From JAGVSR01 sp963742405 (GTDB lineage: Bacteria > Pseudomonadota > Alphaproteobacteria > Rhizobiales > Hyphomicrobiaceae): a stretch of DNA of 64,000 nt. Each line of letters starts with the position of its first letter. Positions within the stretch are counted from its first letter, which is position 1. The position numbers were made by a program, and so were the translations under genes. Shown in pieces: positions 1 through 8,861 of this stretch. The stretch covers positions 186,001-250,000 of the forward strand of contig CAVUMB010000006.1 of NCBI GenBank assembly GCA_963742405.1, in the 5' to 3' direction. Under the pieces are notes generated by a model. That model did not search any database. It saw only the letters and a list, made by a program, of their open reading frames with translations, and was not told where the DNA came from.

Positions 1-1
1 G

Positions 2-1432
2 CGGCTCCAGTATCGGTTTCTCGACCTGCGCCGCGAAAGCCTGCACGCCATCATCATGAAGCGGCTCGAAATCACCAAGTCGATGCGTCGTCACATGTAT
101 GACGCGGGCTTCAACGAATTTCCAACGCCGATCCTGACCGCGTCCTCGCCAGAAGGCGCGCGCGATTTCCTTGTGCCCTCGCGCATTCATCCGGGTAAAT
201 TCTACGCCCTGCCGCAGGCCCCGCAGCAATACAAGCAGCTGCTGATGGTCTCCGGCTTCGACCGCTATTTCCAGATCGCGCCGTGCTTCCGCGACGAAGA
301 CCCGCGCGCCGACCGCCTGCCGGGCGAGTTCTACCAGCTCGACGTTGAAATGAGCTTCGTCGAGCAGGATGACATTTTCCAGACGATGGAGCCGATCCTC
401 ACGCGCATCTTTGAGGAATTTTCAGACGGCAAAGCTGTGACCAACGGCTGGCCGCGCATCCCCTACGACGAGGCGATCGCGAAATACGGCTCCGATAAGC
501 CCGATCTGCGCAACCCGATCGAAATGCAGGACGTGACCGAGCACTTCCGCGGCTCCGGCTTCAAAGTCTTCGCCGGCATGATTGAGAAGGACCCCAAGGT
601 CCGCGTCTGGGCGATCCCAGCCCCGACCGGCGGCTCCAGAGCGTTTTGCGACCGCATGAACTCTTGGGCACAAGGCGAAGGCCAGCCGGGGTTGGGGTAC
701 ATTTTCTGGCGCGAGGAAGAGGGCGCGGCAGGCGCCGGCCCCGTCGCCAAGAACATCGGACCGGAACGCGCCGCAGCCATTCAGGCACAACTTGGCCTCA
801 AGACGAGCGACGCTGTCTTTTTCACCGCCGGCAACCCGGCCAACTTCTACAAGTTCGCAGGCAATGCCCGCGATCGCGTCGGTCACGAGTTGAAACTCAT
901 CGACGAGAACCGCTTCGCGCTGGCCTGGATCGTCGATTTCCCGTTCTACGAATGGAACGAGGAAGAAAAGAAAATCGACTTCTCGCATAACCCGTTCTCG
1001 ATGCCGAAGGGCGGTCACGCGGCGCTCGAAGCGGCCGAGAAAGAGGGGCGTGACGCGCTGCTGGCTCTCAAAGCCAATCAATACGACATCGTTTGCAACG
1101 GCTACGAAATCGCATCGGGCTCGGTGCGTAATCACCTGCCCGAAACCATGGTCAAAGCATTCGAAATTACGGGGCTGTCGCGCGCCGACGTCGAAGCTCG
1201 CTTCGGCGGCCTCTATCGCGCGTTTCAATACGGGGCCCCGCCGCATGGCGGCATGGCAGCGGGCATCGAACGTGTCGTCATGTTGTTGACCGGCTGCAAG
1301 ACCGTGCGCGAGGTGGCCCTGTTCCCGATGAACCAGCAAGCCGCCGACCTGCTCATGAATGCACCGTCCGAAGCCGCGCCGAAGCAACTGCGCGAACTCT
1401 CCATCCGCGTGGTGGCGCCGGAGAAGAAGTAA
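2..1432 (+). CDS. aspS: Aspartate--tRNA ligase, 3' part (5' end outside window)
   Basis: Class II aminoacyl-tRNA synthetase that charges tRNA-Asp in the cytoplasm. The reading frame is open from base 2 and encodes the conserved RFLDLRRE stretch before the first ATG (base 56), so the gene begins upstream of the window and roughly the N-terminal anticodon-binding domain is missing. Visible are motif 2 (FRDEDPRADR), a bacterial GAD-type insertion in the middle (around AAAIQAQLGL) and the motif 3 region GGMAAGIERVVMLL, followed by the usual REVALFP tail. About 477 residues of the usual ~590 are present. Whether it is discriminating or also charges tRNA-Asn cannot be told from this part. Confidence 0.97.
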   Translation, partial: RLQYRFLDLRRESLHAIIMKRLEITKSMRRHMYDAGFNEFPTPILTASSPEGARDFLVPSRIHPGKFYALPQAPQQYKQLLMVSGFDRYFQIAPCFRDEDPRADRLPGEFYQLDVEMSFVEQDDIFQTMEPILTRIFEEFSDGKAVTNGWPRIPYDEAIAKYGSDKPDLRNPIEMQDVTEHFRGSGFKVFAGMIEKDPKVRVWAIPAPTGGSRAFCDRMNSWAQGEGQPGLGYIFWREEEGAAGAGPVAKNIGPERAAAIQAQLGLKTSDAVFFTAGNPANFYKFAGNARDRVGHELKLIDENRFALAWIVDFPFYEWNEEEKKIDFSHNPFSMPKGGHAALEAAEKEGRDALLALKANQYDIVCNGYEIASGSVRNHLPETMVKAFEITGLSRADVEARFGGLYRAFQYGAPPHGGMAAGIERVVMLLTGCKTVREVALFPMNQQAADLLMNAPSEAAPKQLRELSIRVVAPEKK

Positions 1433-1450
1433 CGGTCAATCGACAAAAAA

Positions 1451-1478
1451 GCCCGGCCGAGTCTTGCCTCGGCCGGGC
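1451..1478 (-). terminator. Rho-independent terminator for the small secreted-protein gene
   Basis: Perfect 11-bp GC stem (gcccggccgag / ctcggccgggc) with a 6-base loop. Six A residues lie just before it on the + strand, so a T-tract follows the hairpin when read on the - strand. It lies 20 bases past the stop of the - strand gene at 1498-1806. Without the T-tract it may also act weakly on aspS transcripts coming from the other side. Confidence 0.85.
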
Positions 1479-1497
1479 GTTAATTGGAGGGGGCGTT

Positions 1498-1806
1498 TTA
1501 GTTGATAAACGCCGGCAGGTCGCGCGGCGGCATCTTGACGGCAACCGTGGTCGGCTTGCCATCGCGCATGGCGCTTGCAACCCAATGGCCCGAACCCGAC
1601 TGGCTGAATTCCGACGTGACGATGTAACCACGTCCGGCTGCGATGCGACGCAGCTGCCCCTGATGGGCCTGCGCTGTAAGTTGCGCGGTGAATTCACGAG
1701 CCGTGGCGCCAGAATTTGACGACGTATCGGCCGACGTATCTGCGGCAACAGCCGGCAGCGCCGCGGCAGCGGCCATGGCAACGGCAAGTGCGATCGTGCG
1801 AATCAT
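1498..1806 (-). CDS. Small secreted protein of unknown function
   Basis: 102 residues with a clear Sec signal peptide (MIRTIALAVAMAAAAALPAVA, cleavage expected after AVA-A near residue 22) followed by a short Ser/Thr-rich linker and a compact ~70-residue domain. I recognise no family. The start is supported by a GAGGAG ribosome-binding site about 7 bases upstream. It is a single-gene unit: its own terminator lies downstream and a 450-bp gap upstream, facing away from murE. The product is predicted to be periplasmic. Confidence 0.7.
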   Translation of the reverse strand: MIRTIALAVAMAAAAALPAVAADTSADTSSNSGATAREFTAQLTAQAHQGQLRRIAAGRGYIVTSEFSQSGSGHWVASAMRDGKPTTVAVKMPPRDLPAFIN

Positions 1807-2256
1807 GTGAATCTCCTCGTTGATGCGTTTCCGGGGCGGGTGGTCCGCCGGACCCGTGCTGTTGTTTCAGCACCAGTCGCTTCATTGCATCTGGAGGTGG
1901 AGGCCGCCGGTTACCAGTCACATTGCCGTTGGCGAATTCGCAGTCTTCGTGACAATGCGTGAGCATCTATCGCAACGCCGATGCAACGTAAAAATTCGGC
2001 AATGTTCGCACTCATGAACCGCACCACAAAATGCATGATCAGGCGAACCAACGCGCATCACGCAGGCTTGAGTGATCTGAGTTAAACGCCCGCGAGCCGG
2101 CACATGACGTTTTCGTAAGGCGGTCGGATTGGCTCGAAATCGCCTGGGCGTATCATTCGTCGCCCGTTTGACGCGCGGCCCGGCACATCATAGACCGGGT
2201 TGCGCCGACGATCATTTGACCGCCCAAGTGCCCCATCCAGATGCGAAAGCCTATCC
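1807..2256. other. 450-bp gap without a supported gene
   Basis: This divergent interval separates the small secreted-protein gene (-) from murE (+). It must hold the promoter and leader for the murE-led cell-wall operon. No ftsI or ftsL remnant is visible in any frame, and I see no convincing -35/-10 pair, hairpin or RNA gene. Short open frames here have no start signal or family resemblance. Confidence 0.5.
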
Positions 2257-3705
2257 ATGCGGCTTGCTGATGTTCTGGCCGATCTTCTCGACGCACCGGC
2301 CGCGTGCCCGGACGAGGATGTGACCGGTGTCACGGCCGACAGCCGCCTGGTATGTGTTGGCGATCTCTTTGTCGCCATTCCCGGAACCAAGGCCGACGGC
2401 GGTCGCTATCTGGCCGATGCCGCGGCCCGCGGTGCGCGTGCAGCCATCATTTCCCGAACGGCTGAACTGCCCGCCGGAATATCAATTCCCGTTTTGCAGG
2501 TCGCCGATCCGCGCGCCGCCCTCGCCGTTATCGCATCGCGTCTCTATCCGGGCCAGCCGGCAACTGTGGTGGCCGTGACCGGTACGAGCGGCAAGACCTC
2601 CGTTGCCGAGTTCACCCGGCAGATTTTTGCCACGCTGGGCCGGACATCTGCTTCGCTCGGCACCATCGGCGTCGTTTCACCGAAGCGAACGGTGTACGGT
2701 TCGCTCACCACGCCCGATCCGGTTTCCCTCCACAAGACGATCGCGGCCCTGGCAGCAGATGGCACGACCCATCTCGCCTTGGAAGCGTCCTCGCACGGCC
2801 TCGACCAGCACCGCCTCGATGGCGTTCACATTATCGCCGCGGCCTTCACCAATCTTGGCCGCGACCACATGGATTATCACCCGACGGTCGATGATTACTT
2901 CGCCGCCAAGATGCGACTTTTCGAAAACCTGCTCCCGCCGGACAGGCCGGCGGTGATCAATCGCGATGGCGATTATGCCGAACAGGCAGAGGCGGTCGCG
3001 CGTCGCCCAGGTCGCCGGGTACTGACGGTCGGACGCACGGGCGAAACGCTCAGACTTGTTGACGTTAAAACCATCGGCTTCTCCCAACGGCTGTGTATCG
3101 AGGCGGCGGGATCCACAGTCACCGTGGAACTGCCGCTCGTTGGAGCCTATCAGGTCGAAAACGCGCTCGTTGCCGCGGGCCTGGCCATCGCGACAGGCGA
3201 GGATGTAAATCAGGTGCTCGCCGCACTCGGCGCACTCACCGGCGTCAAGGGCCGTCTTGAAATCATCGGCGAGCGCAACGGTGGTCTTGGTGTCGTCGAT
3301 TATGCCCACAAGCCCGAGGCGCTCGCGGCTGCCCTCGAAGCATGCCGCCCCTTTGCCACCGGTCGCCTGATCTGCGTCTTTGGATGTGGCGGCGATCGCG
3401 ATCGCGGCAAACGCCCGATCATGGGCCGCATCGCCGCCGAGAAATCCGATATCGTCATCGTCACGGATGACAATCCACGCACCGAAGTCGCTGCCGCCAT
3501 TCGCGCCGAAGTTCTGGCCGGTGCGCCCGCCGCGATGGAAATGGGCGACCGCGGAGAGGCAATCCGCACCGCTGTTCGCATGATGCAGCCTGGCGATGTC
3601 GTGCTCGTCGCGGGCAAAGGTCACGAAACCGGCCAGATCGTCGGTGACACGATCCTGCCGTTCTCCGACCATGACGTTCTAGCCGAGGCGCTCGCAGCAC
3701 CATGA
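2257..3705 (+). CDS. murE: UDP-N-acetylmuramoyl-L-alanyl-D-glutamate--2,6-diaminopimelate ligase
   Basis: Mur ligase adding meso-diaminopimelate to UDP-MurNAc-dipeptide in the cytoplasm. The ATP loop GTSGKTS is at residues 109-115, the Lys carbamylated in the family is at about 218 (YFAAKMRLF), and the DNPR motif at 405-408 marks diaminopimelate rather than lysine specificity. Starting at ATG 2257 gives 482 residues, the usual length, and the N-terminal MRLADVLADL typical of the family; an in-frame upstream start at 2200 adds an atypical Arg-rich leader. The stop overlaps the murF start (ATGA). It is the first gene of the cell-wall operon here. Confidence 0.96.
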   Translation: MRLADVLADLLDAPAACPDEDVTGVTADSRLVCVGDLFVAIPGTKADGGRYLADAAARGARAAIISRTAELPAGISIPVLQVADPRAALAVIASRLYPGQPATVVAVTGTSGKTSVAEFTRQIFATLGRTSASLGTIGVVSPKRTVYGSLTTPDPVSLHKTIAALAADGTTHLALEASSHGLDQHRLDGVHIIAAAFTNLGRDHMDYHPTVDDYFAAKMRLFENLLPPDRPAVINRDGDYAEQAEAVARRPGRRVLTVGRTGETLRLVDVKTIGFSQRLCIEAAGSTVTVELPLVGAYQVENALVAAGLAIATGEDVNQVLAALGALTGVKGRLEIIGERNGGLGVVDYAHKPEALAAALEACRPFATGRLICVFGCGGDRDRGKRPIMGRIAAEKSDIVIVTDDNPRTEVAAAIRAEVLAGAPAAMEMGDRGEAIRTAVRMMQPGDVVLVAGKGHETGQIVGDTILPFSDHDVLAEALAAP

Positions 3706-5177
3706 CGCGCTCTCCACTCTGGTTGTTTGATGAGCTGGCCGCTGCTGCGGGCGCCAGGGCAAGCGGCAGGCCTGCTCATCCTATCACCGGATTTTCCATC
3801 GACACGCGCACCCTCGAGCCGGGCGACGTATTTGTGGCGCTGCAAGACCAGCGCGACGGGCACGATTTCGTCACCTCGGCCTTCGCCAACGGTGCCGCCG
3901 CCGCGATCGTCTCTGAAAGCTATGTCGCCAAAGTTGGTGACGGCGCCTTGATCCGATCCGCCGACCCACTGTCGGCCTTGCAAAACATCGGTCGCGCCGC
4001 CCGCGCGCGGTTGGCACCGCAAGCCCGCGTCGTCGCCGTCACCGGCAGCGTCGGCAAAACGACGACGAAGGAGATGCTGCGGCTCGCGTTGTCAGCCCTC
4101 GGCCGCACCCATGCATCGGAAAAGTCCTACAACAATCACTGGGGCGTGCCGCTCACGCTCGCCCGTATGCCGGCCGACACGCTCTATGCCGTCTTTGAGA
4201 TTGGCATGAACCACGCGGGCGAGATTACGCCGCTGACCGGTATGGTGCGGCCGCACGTGGCGCTCGTGACCACGGTCGAGAACGCCCACATTGAAAATTT
4301 CCAAAGCGAGGACGGCATCGCCGATGCCAAAGCCGAAATTTTCCTCGGCCTCGAACCAGGCGGCGCAGCGCTCATCAACATTGATAATCGCCACGCAGCC
4401 CGCTTGATCGCAGCCGCCCGAGCGCGACGCATGCATGTGACCGGCGTCAGCCTTGCGCTCGCCGCTGCGGCGGCAAAAGCGAAGTTTGCGCTCGACGACG
4501 TGGTCACGCTGAAAGAGTGCCAAATGACCGCGACGGGTAGCGAAGGCGCCATCATACGTGGCAATAATCGCGGCGAACTTCCGTTTACGATCGGCAGCGT
4601 TGGCCGGCATATGGTCTTGAACGCACTGTTCGTCACGGCCGTGCTTGATATCGCCGACGCCGACGTGGCGAAAGGTATCGCGGCACTCTCGACGTTTTCG
4701 CCGCCGCCCGGTCGTGGCTCGCGCACGCGGCTCGCTGCAGCCGGGGGCGACATTCTTCTCATTGATGAGAGCTACAACGCCAATCCGGCCTCGATGCGGG
4801 CGGCACTGGCCGTCTTTCCCGCTCTGCCGCGCGGTGAATTTCCCCGCCGTGTCGCCGTTGTCGGCGACATGCTTGAACTGGGCGTCGACGCGCCGGCTCT
4901 GCACGCGGATTTGTGGCCGGCAATCGATGCTGCCGAAGTCGATCTGGTCTTTGCTGCGGGCTCCCACATGGCGCGCTTGTACGAGCGTGTGCCTGAAACA
5001 CGCCGTGGCGCCTGGGCACCGACGGCCGCCGAACTGCAGGCCCCGCTCATGGCGGCACTCCAACCCGGCGACGCCGTGATGGTCAAGGGCTCGAACGGTT
5101 CGAAAATGAGCCTGCTCGTCGCAGCAATGCTGGCCAAGTTCTCCCGGACAGGGCAAGACGGGTCATGTAAGGGATGA
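3702..5177 (+). CDS. murF: UDP-N-acetylmuramoyl-tripeptide--D-alanyl-D-alanine ligase
   Basis: Last cytoplasmic Mur ligase; it attaches D-Ala-D-Ala to make UDP-MurNAc-pentapeptide. The ATP loop GSVGKTT is at residues 115-121, the family NHWG and EIGMNHAGEI motifs follow, and the C-terminal domain carries DESYNANPASM. It has 491 residues, slightly longer than the E. coli enzyme but normal for Alphaproteobacteria. It is translationally coupled to murE by a 4-base ATGA overlap. Confidence 0.97.
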   Translation: MTRSPLWLFDELAAAAGARASGRPAHPITGFSIDTRTLEPGDVFVALQDQRDGHDFVTSAFANGAAAAIVSESYVAKVGDGALIRSADPLSALQNIGRAARARLAPQARVVAVTGSVGKTTTKEMLRLALSALGRTHASEKSYNNHWGVPLTLARMPADTLYAVFEIGMNHAGEITPLTGMVRPHVALVTTVENAHIENFQSEDGIADAKAEIFLGLEPGGAALINIDNRHAARLIAAARARRMHVTGVSLALAAAAAKAKFALDDVVTLKECQMTATGSEGAIIRGNNRGELPFTIGSVGRHMVLNALFVTAVLDIADADVAKGIAALSTFSPPPGRGSRTRLAAAGGDILLIDESYNANPASMRAALAVFPALPRGEFPRRVAVVGDMLELGVDAPALHADLWPAIDAAEVDLVFAAGSHMARLYERVPETRRGAWAPTAAELQAPLMAALQPGDAVMVKGSNGSKMSLLVAAMLAKFSRTGQDGSCKG

Positions 5178-5231
5178 ACGTGCCGCCGCAGCGGCGCGCA
5201 GGCATCATCGGGGGAGGGGGAGAGACCACGC

Positions 5232-6314
5232 ATGCTCTATGAACTGGTGCAGTTCAGCGATCAGATCGGTCTGCTCAATGTTTTTCGCTACATCACGTTC
5301 CGCACCGGCGGCGCGGTGTTCACGTCACTGTTGTTCGTTATGCTGTTCGGTCCCGCGATCATCGATTTGCTCCGCTTGAAGCAGGGCAAGGGGCAACCGA
5401 TCCGCGACGACGGACCCAAGACCCATCTTGCCAAGCGCGGCACGCCGACCATGGGCGGCCTCATGATCCTGGCCAGCGTCACGTTCTCGACCCTGATGTG
5501 GTCCGACTGGTCGAACCATTACGTCTGGATCGTTCTTGGCGTAACGCTCGCCTATGGCGCCATTGGTTTCTACGATGACTACCTGAAGGTCACCAAACAG
5601 CACGCCAGCGGCTTTGGCGGCAAGGCGCGTCTCGGCATCGAATTGATGGTCGCGGGCCTGGCCACGTGGGCCATTGTGTCTCTGTCCTCGCCCGCACTTG
5701 CCGGCCAACTGGCGGTTCCGTTCTTCAAGGACGTCTTGATCTACATGGGTCCGTTCTTCATCTTTGCGGGGATGGTCGTCATTGCCGGAGCCGGCAACGC
5801 CGTCAACCTGACGGACGGCCTCGACGGCCTTGCCATCGTGCCGGTCATGATTGCTGCCGCCACCTTCGGTCTCATTGCGTATTTGATCGGTTCGGAAAAG
5901 TTCGCAACGCACCTTCAAATCCACTACGTCGCCGGCACGGCCGAACTGTCGATCATTTGCGGGGCCTTGATCGGCGCCGGACTGGGATTCCTCTGGTTCA
6001 ATGCGCCGCCCGCCATGATTTTCATGGGCGATACGGGTTCGCTGGCGCTTGGCGGCGCGCTCGGCACCATCGCGGTCGCGACCAAGCACGAAATTGTACT
6101 GGCCATCGTCGGCGGCCTGTTCGTTCTTGAAACGCTCTCCGTCGTCATTCAAGTATCGTCGTACAAACTGACCGGAAAGCGCGTCTTCCGAATGGCGCCG
6201 CTGCACCATCACTTCGAACAGAAGGGCTGGCAGGAAAGCACGGTCGTCGTGCGGTTCTGGATCATCTCGGTCATCCTGGCGCTGATCGGTCTGGCGACGC
6301 TGAAGTTGCGCTGA
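5232..6314 (+). CDS. mraY: Phospho-N-acetylmuramoyl-pentapeptide-transferase
   Basis: Polytopic inner-membrane enzyme transferring phospho-MurNAc-pentapeptide to undecaprenyl phosphate to form lipid I. The 360-residue protein has about ten hydrophobic segments and the catalytic signatures FYDDYLKV, NLTDGLDG and MGDTGSLALGG, plus the C-terminal PLHHHFEQKGW loop. A strong purine-rich ribosome site (ggggagggggagag) precedes the ATG in the 54-base gap after murF. It ends 13 bases before murD. Confidence 0.97.
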   Translation: MLYELVQFSDQIGLLNVFRYITFRTGGAVFTSLLFVMLFGPAIIDLLRLKQGKGQPIRDDGPKTHLAKRGTPTMGGLMILASVTFSTLMWSDWSNHYVWIVLGVTLAYGAIGFYDDYLKVTKQHASGFGGKARLGIELMVAGLATWAIVSLSSPALAGQLAVPFFKDVLIYMGPFFIFAGMVVIAGAGNAVNLTDGLDGLAIVPVMIAAATFGLIAYLIGSEKFATHLQIHYVAGTAELSIICGALIGAGLGFLWFNAPPAMIFMGDTGSLALGGALGTIAVATKHEIVLAIVGGLFVLETLSVVIQVSSYKLTGKRVFRMAPLHHHFEQKGWQESTVVVRFWIISVILALIGLATLKLR

Positions 6315-6327
6315 GCGGGCCCGTACG

Positions 6328-7704
6328 ATGATCCCGATCACCACTTTTTCCGGTCTCGACGTTGCGGTGTTCGGGCTCGGCGCGTCGGGCAACGCCACCG
6401 CTCTGGCACTGATGCAAGGCGGTGCGCGCGTCGCAGCTTGGGACGACAGTGAGGCCGGGCGCTCGGCCGCGCGCAACGCGGGCATCCCGTTGGTCGATCT
6501 CTTTCGCGAGGAATGGGCGCGCTTCGCGGCCCTCGTTCTCGCCCCGGGCGTACCACTGACCCATCCCGAACCTCACTGGACGGTCACCAAAGCCGAAGCT
6601 GCCGGTGTCGAAATCATCGGCGATATCGAATTGTTCTGCCGCGAGCGCGCAGGCAATTGTCCTGAGGCCGCTTTCATCGCCATCACCGGCACCAACGGCA
6701 AGTCGACGACCACGGCACTTATCGCCCACGTGCTGAAGGAAGCCCGCCGCGATGTGCAACTGGGGGGCAACATCGGCCGGGCCATACTGACGCTTGAACC
6801 GATCACGCCGGAGCGCGTTTACGTCGTCGAATGCTCGTCGTTCCAGATCGATCTTGCGCCGACCATTCGGCCGAGCATTGGTGTTCTGCTCAATGTCACC
6901 CCTGATCATCTCGACCGACACGGCACGATTGAGAACTATGCCGGCGTCAAGGAGCGCCTGATTGCGGGTGCCGACCGCGCCGTCGTCGTCATCGATGACG
7001 ATTGGACGCGCGCCATCGCCGAAAAATATAGACCCCTCGCCGACAATCTTTTGACCGCGTCCACGCACGCTGCCGCCGACGTCACGTTTTCCGGTTCGAC
7101 CATTTTCTATCGCCACGAGCCCGTCGCGAATCTGGATGGAGTTGCCTCGCTGCGTGGCCGCCACAATGGCGAAAACGCATGCGCCGCCTATGCCGCGCTG
7201 CGCCTTGCCGGATTGCGCGACGACGAGATCGTGCCGCATCTGTTGACGTATCCGGGTCTCCCGCATCGCATGGAAGAGATCGGTCGCTTCGGCAGCACCT
7301 TGTTTATCAACGACAGCAAGGCGACCAACGCGGAGAGCACGCAAAAGGCACTTTCCAGTTGGGCCGGCGGCATTCACCTGATCCTGGGCGGCAAGGCCAA
7401 GGACGGCGGCATCGAAATGTTGCGCCCTGACTTCCCGCGACTTGCCAAAGCCTACCTGATCGGCGCGGCCACCGATGCGTTCGCCGCGACGCTTGCAGGT
7501 GAAGTTGCTTTCGAGACCTGTGGAACTCTCGACGTGGCGGTGGCACAGGCAACCGCCGATGCGCTGTCCTCGCCTGCCGCTGAAACCGTCGTGCTGTTGT
7601 CGCCGGCCTGCGCGTCCTACGACCAGTACAAGAACTTCGAGGAGCGGGGCGACCATTTCCGCCGGCTCGTTGCCGCGGAACTCTCGCGCCGACCGGCGTC
7701 ATGA
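6328..7704 (+). CDS. murD: UDP-N-acetylmuramoylalanine--D-glutamate ligase
   Basis: Adds D-glutamate to UDP-MurNAc-L-Ala. The N-terminal Rossmann-like GLGASGNATALAL segment binds the UDP moiety, the ATP loop is GTNGKST, and NVTPDHLDRHGTIENYAGVK is the typical central block. At 458 residues it is of normal length. It overlaps ftsW by ATGA, so the two are probably co-translated. Confidence 0.96.
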   Translation: MIPITTFSGLDVAVFGLGASGNATALALMQGGARVAAWDDSEAGRSAARNAGIPLVDLFREEWARFAALVLAPGVPLTHPEPHWTVTKAEAAGVEIIGDIELFCRERAGNCPEAAFIAITGTNGKSTTTALIAHVLKEARRDVQLGGNIGRAILTLEPITPERVYVVECSSFQIDLAPTIRPSIGVLLNVTPDHLDRHGTIENYAGVKERLIAGADRAVVVIDDDWTRAIAEKYRPLADNLLTASTHAAADVTFSGSTIFYRHEPVANLDGVASLRGRHNGENACAAYAALRLAGLRDDEIVPHLLTYPGLPHRMEEIGRFGSTLFINDSKATNAESTQKALSSWAGGIHLILGGKAKDGGIEMLRPDFPRLAKAYLIGAATDAFAATLAGEVAFETCGTLDVAVAQATADALSSPAAETVVLLSPACASYDQYKNFEERGDHFRRLVAAELSRRPAS

Positions 7705-8807
7705 GCTTTTCGCGCGAAGATCGCAGCCGGCTCGCCGCATGGTGGTTCACCGTCGATCATGTCTTGCTTGGCGCGATCCTGATCTTGATCGGTGCCGGTC
7801 TCGTCTTCTCGCTTGCCGCAAGCCCCGCGGTCGCCCTCAAGAAGGGACTGCCCGCCTATTACTTCGTCGAACGGCACCTTGTGTTCTCCGCTCTCGGTGC
7901 TCTGCTGCTCGTCGCGCTGTCGTTCCTGAGCCCGCGTGAAACGAGGCGGTTCGCACTCACGTTGCTGATCGTTGCATTCGCCGGACTGATTATCGTGGCG
8001 TGGCACGGCAGTGAGATCAACGGCGCCCGCCGCTGGCTTTCGATCGGCGGACATTCCCTGCAGCCGTCCGAATTCCTGAAGCCTGCGTTCGTCGTGATCT
8101 CGGCGTGGCTCCTGGCTGAGGCACGCAGTCGGCCCGATATGCCGGGGCTCTGGGGCGCCGTGGCGCTATACGCATTCGTCGCGGCGTTTCTTGTTGTCCA
8201 GCCCGACGTTGGTCAAACCCTGCTGCTGAGCCTCGTCTGGGGCGCATTGTTTTTCGTCTCTGGACAGCCGCTCATCTATGCCGCCGCCATTGTGGTCTTC
8301 GGGATCGCCGCATTGACAGGCGCCTACATGGTCTTCCCTCACGTCGAAGCCCGCATCGACCGCTTTCTCGATCCCGCCCCCGGCGACCACAGCCAGGTCG
8401 ACCGGGCGCTGCAGTCATTCACGCAAGGTGGCTTTCTGGGCCGCGGCCCGGGTGAAGGCACGATCAAAGCCTCCCTTCCCGACGCCCACACCGATTTCAT
8501 TTTTGCCGTTATTGCGGAAGAATATGGTGCCATCGCCTGCCTCGCGATCGTGCTGTTGTTCGCGTTCATCGTGCTGCGGGCCCTCTACCGCGCCGGTCGG
8601 GAGCCCGACCTCTCGGTTCGGCTGGCCATCATCGGTCTGGCCCTCGTATTCGGCTTGCAGGCGCTCATCAACATGGGTGTCAACGTCGGGCTCCTGCCCG
8701 CCAAGGGCATTACGCTGCCCTACCTCTCCGCCGGCGGCTCTTCCACGCTCGCCATCTCAATCACGCTTGGAATGTTGCTCGCCCTCACGCGCCGCCGCGT
8801 CTCTTGA
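7701..8807 (+). CDS. ftsW: Septal peptidoglycan polymerase of the SEDS family
   Basis: Multipass inner-membrane glycosyltransferase of the SEDS family that polymerises lipid II at the septum, normally with the class B PBP FtsI. The 368-residue protein has about ten membrane spans and the family blocks NGARRWLSIGG, QPSEFLKPAF, QPDVGQT and INMGVNVGLLPAKGITLP. The partner ftsI is not in this cluster, which is unusual. The start overlaps the murD stop. Confidence 0.95.
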   Translation: MSFSREDRSRLAAWWFTVDHVLLGAILILIGAGLVFSLAASPAVALKKGLPAYYFVERHLVFSALGALLLVALSFLSPRETRRFALTLLIVAFAGLIIVAWHGSEINGARRWLSIGGHSLQPSEFLKPAFVVISAWLLAEARSRPDMPGLWGAVALYAFVAAFLVVQPDVGQTLLLSLVWGALFFVSGQPLIYAAAIVVFGIAALTGAYMVFPHVEARIDRFLDPAPGDHSQVDRALQSFTQGGFLGRGPGEGTIKASLPDAHTDFIFAVIAEEYGAIACLAIVLLFAFIVLRALYRAGREPDLSVRLAIIGLALVFGLQALINMGVNVGLLPAKGITLPYLSAGGSSTLAISITLGMLLALTRRRVS

Positions 8808-8861
8808 AGACCGGGGCGAAACGGACCAGAAACGGCCGCGTTTGACTGCCAACGGGTAAGG

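Noticed and set aside
422..1387. 321-codon open frame on the - strand inside aspS
   Set aside because: It overlaps a clearly conserved gene and has no start signal or recognisable protein.
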